The notes under the pieces were generated by a model, which was not told the DNA's origin, did no database searches, and was given only the letters and a program-made list of their open reading frames with translations. Position numbers and translations under genes: made by a program. From Anaeramoeba flamelloides (taxonomy: Eukaryota; Metamonada; Anaeramoebidae): 64,000 nt of DNA. Shown here in pieces: positions 24,565-36,230 of the stretch (positions are counted from its first letter, which is position 1; every line of letters starts with the position of its first letter). Location of the stretch: contig JANTQA010000042.1 of assembly GCA_027625915.1 (NCBI GenBank), positions 1,872,001 to 1,936,000 on the forward strand. Direction: 5' to 3'.

Positions 24565-25539
24565 TTGACAGGTAATTAATAAATAATATATTAAGATATT
24601 TTGATTTTTTTTTTACAATTAGCTATTATCACAAAAAATTGTTTTATAATTCTCAATTATATTGATTTCAAGTTGAACTTTCAACTGATCAAAAACAATC
24701 AAAAAAGTTGAAGATTTTTTTATTTGAAAATTAAAATAGAGGAAATTCTAAAAAAAAAAAATGTAAATAAATTCTCAAATGAAACTTTCTTACTAATATT
24801 ATATTTTCATTAAAAAAAAATTTTTTGTCTTGTTTTTATCTGAATAATTTTGGATCAAAAAAATGAAATAAAAAGAATACCAGTGAAAGAAAATATTATT
24901 AATTCCAATTCAAAATTTTTAACATACCAAAATTCAATTTGTTGAAAAAAAAATCTTATTTAATCAATTCAAGAAGAAAGGCCATATTATAACCATTCGC
25001 TATTTAGAATGCTTAAAAATCGTTTATATGGTACAATATTCACAAAAAAAAACCAAAAAAAAAAAATATTATCAATACTGATAAATCATGTATATGTTAA
25101 AAATTATAAGATATCACAACAAAAAAATGTATTTGGGTTTATTGTTAAAGATGAGATGAAATCTCACCTAATCTGTTAAATATAGAATTTTGAAGTGACT
25201 TAATTTAGGCATCTAATTCAAAGAGTACCTAAACAGATAATGTTTTGGAGTATTTGAATCTTAATTTAGTTTTCAAAAAATAAAAATAAAAGAAAGACTA
25301 AAAAATGAATAATTGGGGAAAAAAAGATTGAAAGTAAAAGAATGAAGAGTGGAAAAAACAAGAGGCTTAAACTAATTGTTTTGAGAGACCTGGAATTTTA
25401 TGGTTAAAGGAATTTATTGATATTTTTTATTGTTCTTCAATATTTTTTGGGAATATAAATTTCAATTTTTACTAACATTTAATAAAAAACACATAGGTCA
25501 ATTAATATTAATTTTTACAAAAATTGTAACATATTTATT

Positions 25540-25885
25540 GTAGATAAACAACACTTCAAAAATTGTGATTAATATTAAAATAATTGAAATAAAATAAAAA
25601 TTACATTGTTTTCTTGAATATTTTATAATTAAATCTTATTTTTAATTCATTTTTTAATCATTTTAAAAATATAGAAAATGATATTTCAAAAATTAAAAAA
25701 AAATAAATTGAAAAAAATAAAAAGTGAGTTAGAATTTTTGAAAAGAGCATTAAATTTTTTTTATATTGAACTTTCAGTGAAAAAAGACTAAAATTAAGAT
25801 ATTTTTACTAATAATAATATAGATTTTAATGGACATTACATAGTCCCAGTTTTTGAATGTATATTGATATTTTTGAAGGGGTCTG
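25540..25885 (+). mobile_element. MITE family F1, partial copy 3
   Basis: The left end GATAAACAACACTTCAAAAA then TTGTGATT, the CTTGAATATTTTATAATTAA region, AAAGTGAGTTAGAATTTTTG and ATTGAACTTTCAGTGAAAAA follow the order of copy 1 at 17764. Similarity fades after about 25885 and no right tip was found. Confidence 0.6.
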
Positions 25886-26124
25886 TTATTTATTTAAAAA
25901 TTGGTTAAATTGAATTTTTTCGTATTATTGTAGATTTTCTTGATTATTTTGATCGGTATGAAATTTTTTAATGGTTTTTAAAGATTTTTGAGGGGAATAA
26001 ATGGGCTATTTTACCATTCGTAGTTTTTTATTTCTAAAATTATAGAAAAATCAAAATGTTGGAATGATTAATACTAAATATTTTTAAAAATTTGTTAAAA
26101 ACACACTTTTAACCATAAAAGTTA

Positions 26125-26318
26125 CAGTCATTTCAACTTTTAAGGTACAAACTGCTACGAAATTTAAGGCACAAAAAAATCTCAAATCAAATAACAAGAT
26201 TCAAATTCTAGTAAAATAAATTGTAAAAAAAAAATTTTAAAATTGGTATACTTTAATTTGAGAATTTTTTGTGCCGTAAATTGATTGAAAGTTTGTGTCT
26301 TAAAAGTGGAACTGACTG
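26125..26318. mobile_element. MITE family F7, copy 2, with intact TIRs and TA target site
   Basis: The 194-base element is flanked by TA on both sides. The tip CAGTCATTTCAACTTTTAAG then GTACAAAC agrees in about 24 of 28 positions with the right tip read backwards, CAGTCAGTTCCACTTTTAAG then ACACAAAC. Inner sequences GGCACAAAAAAATCTCAAAT and its partner near 26260 extend the hairpin. CAG tips with TA duplication are typical of Tc1/mariner MITEs. Confidence 0.85.
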
Positions 26319-26395
26319 TAAGTTGAAAAATTTTACCCATTAAAAAAGTTATAAAAACCGAATTCCTCTCTTAATTTTTTTTTTTTTTTCAAAAT

Positions 26396-26553
26396 CAGAA
26401 CCAAAAATTCATCGAGATCCCACCAAACCCTCCAAAACTTCTCTAATCCACCTTAACCTATCTGAAAAAAACTTATCCTGTCTGAATGGGGGGGATACAT
26501 ACATTCAATATATTTCAATAGAATTATCTAATTTGCAACGAGTGAGAATTTGA
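26396..26553 (+). other. Possible unassigned exon
   Basis: After a T run and a TCAG acceptor the plus strand stays open for about 50 codons (EPKIHRDPTKPSKTSLIHLN then LSEKNLSCLNGGDTYIQYIS, ending near LQRVRI). Base composition is richer in C and G than the surroundings. A GTGAGA donor follows LQR in phase 0. It could be a 5' exon of the armadillo gene 1.4 kb downstream, or chance. No ATG is present in it. Confidence 0.25.
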
Positions 26554-27925
26554 CCAAATTTGAAATGTAATATTTTTCCGTTTTTTAGTTATTTTTTTTT
26601 CCGCTTGATTTCTTCAAAGAAAAAAGGATTACATAAAGAAAAGATAAAAAAAGAAAGAAAAATGAAAAATAACTAGTTTATTTTTGGAGATTTAACCTAC
26701 TTTTCCTTATTTAAGAATCTCAAACTAAAATTTATGGTTTGATTGGTTCTTTTCATTATTTCTCATTTTTAGCAACAAACTTTTGAACAATTATTTTAAA
26801 AAATGGATAATAAATACCAAAACTAACTAAAATTTCAACATCTAAAAATTGGATTTTCACTTATTATTAAATTTCTATGAATAAATGTCTTTTTTCCTAA
26901 ATTAATATTTAAGAAGATTTTTTTTTAAAAAATACGACTATTATTTTCTAATGAAAAAATGAAATTTTTCAATCACATTCCAAAATATTAATAGTTGAAA
27001 AGTTGAAGTAAAACCAAAGATCTTTACAAGATCGAATCAAATGGGTATTTTTAGACAATAAATTATATTTCTTGAGTTAACTCGAAGACAAAATTTTTAC
27101 TCTGGTAATTTGATTGTTAAAGTAATAAATAATATTCATTCTGTAAATTGAAATAAATATTTTAATTGATTAATTGAAAAATTCCATCTAACAAACAACC
27201 TTTAAAATTCATATTCAGTTGTAGACGGAGCAATTAAGAACCCAAATCACAAATTTTTTAAACTATAAACAAGATAATCTTTTTTCACATCTTACGGAAA
27301 GCAACCTTAAAGAAAAAAAACAAACTTTTTTAAAAAAAGAAGAAAATAATATCCTCTCATTAGACTTTATTTATAATATTCAATATTTCAAATTCACACC
27401 TCTAATTCAATTGAGTAAGTTCCTCTGAATTTGAGAGAAGTTCACTTTTTTACTTTTTGCTCAGAAAATCAACAAAATTATTACTTTTGTAAATAAATTA
27501 TTGCAAAGAAATTGAAATAAATTACACTTTTTTTCCGATTTATAATCAAAATAAAATGCAAAGAAATTAAAATAAGGGATATCTGTGAAGAAGAGAGGGT
27601 AAAAATGAATTTGAATTTGAATTGAGAAACAACATTTTTTAACAACTTTGGTCAAACTAATTTTTCTTATTTGTTCAAAATGACAAATAATTGTAATTCC
27701 TTTCTTTTGTTCTCTTGAAAAAGTTAATTGGAAAAATTCACCAAAATTTAACCTTTTTTCTTATTTCCAAAACGATTTAAAACAAAACCAAACAAAAACA
27801 AAAAAAAAAATCAAAAAATACAAAAAACACAAAAAATAAAAAACGCAAAACAAAAAACAAAAAACAAAAAACAAAAAACAAATAACAAATAACAAATAGC
27901 ATCTCTTTCTGAAATATACTCAGAG

Positions 27926-29317
27926 GTGAAAACAAATTTAGAGAATCCTAATAATCTCATGAAACTATCTTTACAATTAAATAGTCTTTCTATAGAAAGA
28001 TCAAATCATTTCCAAATCTTAAAAATCGGGATCCTCGATTTACTGTTACAAATTATTTCGAAATACCCAACAAATTCCAGATTAATTTCAACAATTGTTG
28101 GCGTTTTGAATAATTGTACACTTGACAAATCGATTCAACAATATTTAGGACAAGAAACCCAAACATTCCCGATTTTATTATCTCTCCTCTCTAATGATGA
28201 TCTAGGGATCAAAATTCTGACGCGCGTCATCTTGTTGCTTTGGAATTTAATCCAAAACGAACAAAACGCGAACAAATTTGCAGAGTTAGAAGGGGTGCAA
28301 GACTTGATCGACATAATGAAGGAGTTTCCGAGATCCCTTGAAATCCAATACCGAGGGCTAGGCGCGCTGTTAGCGCTCTCTAGCAAGGTTTCCACGTCAT
28401 ACATCATGATGCGCTCAGGGTGTATCAGCGTGATTTTGAATCTTATGAAGACTTACGCCACAAACCAAGAAGTAATCACAAGGTCCATCAACGTGCTATA
28501 CAATTTGGCTGCAAACAAAACAAATAGCTTAATCATGGGCAAAACACTCATCCCAAAGCAGATCATAGCCCTCTTGAAAAACGAAATCAAAAAGAATAAC
28601 TTCCCACTGATCTCAAGGTGTTTAATTTTTTTAGCAAACTTCTCATCAAACGAGACAAACAAAAAGGATCTTGCAAGCAATGGCGTCGTGCCAATTTTGC
28701 TAGCAATATTATTAAAGTATAAAGATAAAGAAAATATCATCACAACAAATTTAATAATCTTAAACAATTTGTTGTCCCTGAAGGAATCAAAATTAATTTT
28801 TGCACAAAACAAAGGCCTCGAAATTTTTATTTTATTAATTACCAAGCAATCGCTGACCACGCCTCTCATCCAAAAAAAAATTGCCACCATTCTTGTTTCT
28901 TTAACATTTGATGACACATTGCAAAATGACTTGATCCGAGTCAAAGTCATTGCAACACTTTTAAACCTTTTGAAAAACAATGACAACCTCAATGTGGATC
29001 TCTTGCTTTCCTTAATAATTTGCATTAGCAATTTGCTATTAATCGACAAATGCAAAAATGAAATTATCCAAAGCAATTCCATTGAAATTTTTTTACAATT
29101 AACGAAAAACTATTTAAAAACTCCTTTAATAATTGAAAAGATTTCTTTATTTTTTTTAAATTCATCTTGCGACATTAACGCGATAAAGAGATTAATTCAA
29201 AATAATGGCAAAGAAACATTCGATTTATTATTAAAATTATATCCCAATAACCCTCAAATTGTTAAAAGAATTAAAGGCGCCTTGAATAATATTTCTTATA
29301 ACAATAATAATTTTTAA
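27926..29317 (+). CDS. Armadillo-repeat protein
   Basis: A single long frame of about 450-460 residues is built almost wholly of armadillo repeats, roughly 42 residues each with the L..LL...N..L..N pattern (for example GILDLLLQIISKYPTNSRLI and VGVLNNCTLD). Such proteins are binding scaffolds; Vac8, importin alpha and ARMC-type proteins share the fold, but nothing here assigns one of those roles. The first ATG in frame is at 27959 (MKLSLQLNSLSIERSNHFQI). The frame is open further up to a stop near 27886, and AG acceptors sit at 27923-27925 (CAGAG), so the true start may lie on an upstream exon. Codon use is much richer in G and C than the flanks, supporting a real gene. No NLS, F-box or membrane segment was seen. 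Confidence 0.85.
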   Translation: MKTNLENPNNLMKLSLQLNSLSIERSNHFQILKIGILDLLLQIISKYPTNSRLISTIVGVLNNCTLDKSIQQYLGQETQTFPILLSLLSNDDLGIKILTRVILLLWNLIQNEQNANKFAELEGVQDLIDIMKEFPRSLEIQYRGLGALLALSSKVSTSYIMMRSGCISVILNLMKTYATNQEVITRSINVLYNLAANKTNSLIMGKTLIPKQIIALLKNEIKKNNFPLISRCLIFLANFSSNETNKKDLASNGVVPILLAILLKYKDKENIITTNLIILNNLLSLKESKLIFAQNKGLEIFILLITKQSLTTPLIQKKIATILVSLTFDDTLQNDLIRVKVIATLLNLLKNNDNLNVDLLLSLIICISNLLLIDKCKNEIIQSNSIEIFLQLTKNYLKTPLIIEKISLFFLNSSCDINAIKRLIQNNGKETFDLLLKLYPNNPQIVKRIKGALNNISYNNNNF

Positions 29318-32300
29318 ACATTTAATAAAATAAAAAGAAATATATAATTGAAATAATAATAACTTTTATATAGTAAATGCTATTTTAGATTTTTTAATTT
29401 TTGGTTTGGTTTGGTTCGCTTCCGTTTGTTTTGAAACATTTATATTTGTTTCGACACAAGAGAACAAAAATGACATGATTTTCAGGCGAATTTTGAAGCA
29501 AACTTTTATGAAAAATAAATGAAATTTTATTGGAATAGTTAATGAAATTAAATAAACGGTAATTGAAATAGTTAATGGAAGTTACCTTGAAATATCAAGG
29601 AAATTTTTATTGAAAATATAATGAATTATTTGGAGAGTGCTGAAAAATATACAAAAAATAAATAAAAATTTATTGTAATTTCAACGGAGGTATTTTTTTT
29701 TTTTTTGATTTTTTTGTGTGAGAAAAAAGAAATACTTCCAAAAATATGGAGGGATAAAAAAGTAATAGTAACATAATAATAAAAACTGTTTACAGATACA
29801 ATCATAAAAAGTTTTTTTTATACCATTGTTTTCTAATTTTTTTTGTTTCATGAAATTCACAATTTTTTTTAAGGACTAGTCTCTATTATTTTTTTTTTTT
29901 GACCAATTTCTAAATAATGTTTCCTTTTCTAGAAATAAGTTTAATCTTGAAAATAAACAGGGTCTTTTCAAATCTAGGTAATTGGCAAATAATTTTCTGA
30001 ATCTCTATTAAATTTTAGGTAAAAAAATTTAATTGAGATTAGTCCCTTAATACAAGTTCTACATTTATTATTTTAAGCTAAAAAGTTCTTTTTTTTATTT
30101 TTAGATATTTTTTTGTTGTTGTTAGAAGATGAAAAAAAAAAGAAAAAAACAACAAACTAATGAAAATTAAGCTAAAGTTCTATTATGTGTATTTATTCCA
30201 AGTCTAAATACAAAAGCCAATTCCAAAAATAAAATGTAAAAATATAAAACAATTGATAAATCTTTAATATTTCTTTCCATTAACTAATAAGAAAAAATGA
30301 ATAACTTTTGAGTATAAAACCGTATGATTTATTTTCATTATGAACACAACTGAAGATTAAAAGCCATTTTTACAATTAATAAACTTCTTGATTTTTTGCA
30401 CAATGGATTAAAATACTTTATTAAAAGTGTTAATTGATTTGAGATCACCAATTACAATTTAGTTATTTGGAAATAATTTAAAAATCTAAAGAATATTTTC
30501 CAAAAATTGTAATCATAAACTATATTGAAATTCTTAAGAAAAAACTTTTAATTATTTTTTATTGTAAATTTGAGGATTATTTTTCGAGGAAAACTTTATT
30601 AAAATTTATCATGGGCAATTTAAAGGAAATATTATTATAATTTTATCTCAATTTCAAAGACAATTTTTTTTTATAAAAATGATCTAAATTTAATAGATAA
30701 TTCAATGATTCAATTTATATTTGTAGTCATTGGGGGTGAATTTTTATTTCAGCTAGATGATAGGTTTTTTTTTTTTTTTATAAAACAATAAATTAAATTG
30801 TCATCTTTTGTACACAGTTCAAATTTGTAGAGTATAGGAATATTTCACATTTGATACAGTTGCTTTTAAAAAAGTGTGAAATAAATATTTACTAAATGTT
30901 ACTTCAAAAGGTCTAATTCGCCCATTTTCAGATTGTTTATAAACACTTTATAAAATTATTAGCCAATACTTTTTTCAACAGTGATAGAATTGGTAATAAA
31001 TTTGGTTTTTGAAAAATATCAAAAATAAAGTTTTTTCATTGTTTATGTTTTCTATTTATTTCCCTTTAAAAAGTTACATATCCTGATTAGATATATCTCT
31101 AAAAAAATTTATCAATGGTTATTATAAAGTGAAATTCGAATCGAGTTTTATAGAAAAACTTCTAGTAAATTTGTTGAAGGTGTAGAGTATTTTACCAATC
31201 AACAATTGTACATCAAATTTAAACAAATTTACTAGTATATTTTTTTTCCTTTGATCTCTCCAATTTTTTTCAGCACACCCTGGATTTTTTAGATTTGATA
31301 ATTATTTATTTATTTTTTTTATGAGAATTATAATTTATAAATAAATATTAACAGTCCAATTAGTGAATTGTTCTAATTTTATTTTTCTATATTCTATTTA
31401 ATATTTTTTTTTTTCAAAAATAATGAAGTAGGATTTGTTAAAAATTTTAAATTGGAGTTAATATCCTTTGTTATACTTTAATTAATTAAATTAAGAAAAA
31501 AATAATTGATTTAAATCTATGTATCGAGTTAAGTGTACTGGAATAAAGAATGTGAAACAAATGATCGTTTTTATGCCAAACTCACTAATTAATTTTGAAA
31601 TATCAACATTTTGAAAAAAAAAAAAAAAAACAATAAAAAAGGTTTAGTGTTTAAATTAGGATCTATCAAATATTCTCGAAAATATCCGAAACTCAAAAAT
31701 ACTCCAAATTTTTATCACCACTAAAAACCACTATTTGTTCAAAGTTTAAGAAACTCTGGTACCAATATACTCAGCTTAATTGAAATAATTGGAATTTTAT
31801 AGAAGAACATTTTTTTTTTTTTTACTGAAAAAATACAAAATGTGAAAAATTTCAAATTTCAGGGATAGTATTCAACCCATTTTGTCTGAAAGGAATTGAT
31901 ACCTTATATATATATGTAGCATTTCTGATTATTATTAAATGGTATTATCAAATGATAAAAATGATTATGTAAAGATAATTTCTAATTGTGCATCATTACA
32001 CATAATTTCGAGAAGACATTTTTGTCATCATAAAAATACCCAAGTAATATCTAATCTAACAAACAATATACCTCCACAAGGATACCTTACCAAAACATTA
32101 TTTAACTTTCCATTCCAGAAGAGAAAATAGTTGAATCTGTCCCAACATAAAACTACCTCTACTAACACAACCCTTACCAAGCCCAAACATACCCTAAACC
32201 ACGTACCCTAATAAGTACCAACAATTACTCAAATATACTCAAAAGATACCCAAAACTCTTCAAAGGTTTTAAGGAAGAAAATTCAAAAAAAAATATATTG

Positions 32301-32721
32301 CCTTAAAGTAAAATTGCGCTTTTACCTTAATCATAAATATTTATCTCTGAACACTACGGTTTCTTAAAAGTTCTTCAAAAAGTGTTTTTAACCGGTTACA
32401 AAATTTTAGAGTATATCCAATTTTCGAGTATTTTCGGGAATATTTCAAACACCCTTCAAATATCTTTTTGTGAATAACTAATTCTGGAATAAAAAAAAAA
32501 AAAAAAAAAAATATTAAAGAACAATAAGGGTTGTATATATTTTTTTTTGGTGATAATATAATTAAATATAAATTTTCATATTTAATTATAGGTAAATTAT
32601 TTTTTAATTTTTAGTGATTTAAATATTGTATATTCTTAATTTTATTATTATTGTTGAAGCGAGGAAGGAGGAGGGTTTTGTTTTTCAAAGTATACTTGAA
32701 TTAAATTATGGATTTTATTTT
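29318..32721. other. Intergenic; one F6 element, otherwise nothing seen
   Basis: About 3.4 kb lies between the stop of the armadillo gene (+) and the stop of the VOC gene (-), so both 3' ends face it. The only recognised content is an F6 inverted-repeat element at 31663-32455. The rest is AT-rich with frames made of homopolymers only. Confidence 0.5.
31663..32455 (+). mobile_element. TIR element family F6, copy 1 (about 790 bases)
   Basis: Left end: AAATATTCTCGAAAATATCC then GAAACTCAAAAATACTC. Right end read backwards: AAATATTCCCGAAAATACTC then GAAAATTGGATATACTC. The same ends, order and orientation recur at 39036-39886, with shared inner blocks such as TTCTAATTGTG and GAGAAGACATTTTTGTCAT. 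It has no transposase frame. Confidence 0.78.
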
Positions 32722-33886
32722 TTAATTTTTTGTTTGTGGGCGGGTATCATAAGCCTTTTGGAAAACTTTTTTTGATTGATAAAGCACTTGATTAAATTCC
32801 AATTGTTCGCCATTTGGGCCTTTACAATAGGCTAAAAACCAACCGTTATAATCGCCTTTGTCTTTTCCTTGAATTTTTAAAGAATTGAATTTTTTGTCTG
32901 CCTTTTCTGCTTCCTCACAAACAATTTTGTCTTCTTCATCAATTATACAACCCTTTAATCGGTTGCAACCAACATTCTCCATTCCGTTCTCATGTGACCA
33001 CTCCTCTAAATCGTTAACAAAATCATTTAAATCGATGTTGTCAACAACATGGAAGGCAATGTGCTGTGAGCTTGGGATTGCAGGCGATGTCATCTCACGA
33101 ATATCGGAAACTGGGACATTAGTTTCAGAATCGTAATATCGAAGCAATTCAATAACGGTGTTGCTGTATTGGATATAGACAGCATCCAATCGATCATTTT
33201 TTAAAAAGTTTGGGATCGAATAATCTTTAAAATTTGCTTCGTTTTTAAGTGCGTCTTTTAATTCCTTTTGAAATAAGATGTTTTGAATGTCCATCCCTTT
33301 AAAATCAGTTCCAGTTAACAAAGGCTACGAGTGCGTTATTTTTTCAGAAAGAGATGAAACAAAATTAGAAAAGAAAAGTTGAAAATAACTGTTGGAATAA
33401 AGACAAAAGATAAAAGACAACGATCCCTTTTTTTTGAAAAAAAAATGGTAAAGAAAAAAGAGAGGAGAGTTTTCAGAACAACAAAACTCAAGAAAGAAAA
33501 GGATTTCTTTTTTTTAAAAATTTCCTTGTTGATATTAATAAAAAAGGTGGTAAGAAGATTTTTTTAAAATGAAATGAAGTACAAGACAAAATTTATTGGT
33601 TGCATTTTTGTTTTGGTGTCAAATTCGTTTCTTACTGTTTTTTTGTTTTGTTTTGTTTTGATAAAAAAGCTTGGGATATCAAAAAAAGAGAAAAAAAGAA
33701 TCTTACTTTTCCGCCTAAGCCTTCAACATAAAATTTTAAAGACTTTTCCCAATCCTTAATAGTGACTCCAATATGTTGGATACCAACAATTTGTTTTCCA
33801 AACCTTGATGAATCAGGCCTTGTAAACAAAGAAATTAACACTGTCACGAAAAAAACAACAATACTTATTTGGTACGCAAGTTTCAT
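32722..33886 (-). CDS. VOC-superfamily (glyoxalase/dioxygenase fold) protein with N-terminal signal or anchor
   Basis: Two exons, 33886-33707 and 33324-32722, are joined in phase 0 by a 382-base GT-AG intron. The product is 260 residues. Residues 5-22 (AYQISIVVFFVTVLISLF) are a signal peptide or single membrane anchor, so the domain should face the ER lumen, vacuole or outside. Two beta-alpha-beta-beta-beta modules follow. The first begins GIQHIGVTIKDWEKSLKFY (His38) and ends VIELLRYY (Glu119). The second begins SSQHIAFHV (His148) and ends GPNGEQLEFNQV (Glu236). This H-E-H-E spacing is that of the metal site in glyoxalase I and extradiol-type VOC proteins, so a metal-dependent enzyme is plausible; the substrate cannot be told. 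An acidic, Cys-containing insert (about 182-200) sits in module two. The domain is strongly bacterial-like in motif, but codon use matches its neighbours. Confidence 0.9.
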
Positions 33887-36230
33887 TATGTATATAAAAA
33901 AAGGATACTTTTGAAAAAAAAATGAAATTGGGAATTAATCCTTAAAATTTACTGGTACTGTTAAACCAGTTTGGTAACATCGACGAGTTAGTGAACAAAA
34001 TATTTTTCTTCTTGTTTAATGTTTCAAAATTAAGAAGTGTTGAGCAAAAAAATTGTACAAATTAAAATAGAATTAAATCGAATTGTTTTTACATTTAATA
34101 ATTGAGAAAGATTGAAAATATTATTTATCGAGAACCTGATAAACATAAATATGAATCGTAGGGAATTACAACATAAAAATTCAAGATCAACACTTTGTAG
34201 TTTTATTCAAAAAAAGTAAAAGTAAGGATCTTGCTGAATAATGAAAAATGGAGAAGGTAATCCATATTTGTAAAATTAAAAGTTTGTTTGGTTTAAACGT
34301 GTCACTAAGACAACGTGAGAACGTTTCAAAAAATAAAAAGTAAATTTGTGATCACCTAAAAAAAAATTGGTTTATGGATTTCGAATAAACTATATTACAA
34401 TTATTACCGATCGATCTTTCTAATGTACAAGTTCTCTTTTTTAGTTGACAAATATTAAATCAGATGAATTTTTGCTTTTGAATGATTGAGGGTTTAATTT
34501 CATTTTACCTTTTGAAATTATGAGTTTGGAAAACTGTATTGTTGGTAATGTTTTCAGGGATAAAAACTAATAATAAAAAATCTTCATGAAAACTTAAGTA
34601 GCAAATTACAAAAGAGTTTTACCACATCTTAATATTGAATAACAAAGTAAAAATATTTTAAAGAAATTTTTTTTATATTTTAATTCCTTTGAATTTTATA
34701 ATTATTTAATTCTTTATCTATTAATATTTAGATATATCCCTTAGCAGCCCAGATTTGCCTAAAATTTATCAAGTTTTTTAAAAAAGTTTAAAATGATATT
34801 GATGTACTAATATATTTATTTTCTTATTTGTTTTTAATCCAGATTTCCATTATAATAAAAAGTCAAAATAGTTCAAAGATAAAGTAGTTATGTTATTGAT
34901 TTTTTTTTTTGAAATTGTACAAAAAAATTAAAACTATGCATTATAAATTTTTTTTTTAAAGATTTTTATTTTTATTTTAATTTTAAAAATCAGAAATTTT
35001 ATTACAGTAATAGTAATTCAAAACTCAATACCTTGATTTAATAATAATAATAATCAAACAATGTTGTTAATTTTATGAAAAAAAGTTTAAGAAAAAAATA
35101 AATTACTCAAAAAATTTTCATTTTTTTTAGATAAAATTTTAATAAATATCCAATTAAGAGAAAATAGAAATTTATTTCTTTAGGCCAAAATTAGAATTTT
35201 AATATGAATAATAATCTAAAACTTTGATTTAAGCATTATAAATTACTTGAAAAAACAAAAAAAAAAAAAAAAAAAATTATAAAATAATTTAATTTATTAC
35301 ATTGGAACTAAACAAATATAAATTAATTTTTAATCGATAAAATAATTATCCCTAAATTTAAAAAAAATAAAAAATAACTCTTAAATATTATTCAAAGATA
35401 ATAAAATAATCTTGGAAACCAAAATTTTTTTTTTGAGTTCGGTTATTGGGTAAATATTTGAATGATATCATTTGTAAAATTTGAATTTTTCCTTTATAAA
35501 TTAATCCAGATATTGGAAAATAAGTTCTGATATATCGTCTCTAATTCAATAATATTGTTTATTTAATATCCAGATTTTAAAAAGTCAAAAAATAAAAAAT
35601 AGTAAAAATTAAAAAAAAAAATCAATTATTAATCTGACTCGAACTATTGGCCAAATCATTTAAAATTGAAAAAAAATCTTGTTTAAAAAATTTCAAAATT
35701 TTATAATGAAAAAAAATATTATTTTTTTTACAAAATTTAATTGATATTTTTTTTTATTTTTGAATTATTTAGAATCAAATATTTTGTTATTGAATGATAA
35801 TCAGTAGATAAAACAATTTTTCTATGCGATGTTAAAATATCTTTTGTAATGAATAAATTATTTAATCAAGTATTTTAGGCAATTTTGGGCGGTGAAAGTG
35901 CCCGAAAAAAATTTCCAGTAAAGTATAATGTGTTATAATCATTAAAACTATGAATTTTTCGATGTTTAGACAAACTTTTCAAAAAAAAATTTTTTATTTT
36001 GAACAAAATTTGGAAAAAAAATATAACAAAATAACCAAAAAAAATTTACCAATGTTGAAATTTTTTTTTCAAGTTAATTTTTTATTGTAAGTAACTATAC
36101 AATTTTTAATTATAAATTTTTCTTTCTGAGATAATTTTTTATAAATTCTATATCTTATAATTCTTTGATAACATTTCAAATTAAAAATTTTGTCTGAAAT
36201 GTTTTTAAGTATATTTGAGGTGCTAAGTGA

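Larger units (their letters stand above)
23657..27925. other. Intergenic; MITE copies and one possible exon
   Basis: The stretch contains an F2 element (23837-24382), two (TA)n arrays (24376-24401 and 24541-24564), a partial F1 element (25540-25885), an F7 element (26125-26318) and a codon-like patch at about 26396-26550, each listed separately. From 27780 to 27900 the plus strand is almost pure CAAAAA-type sequence leading into the armadillo gene. Nothing else was recognised. Confidence 0.5.
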
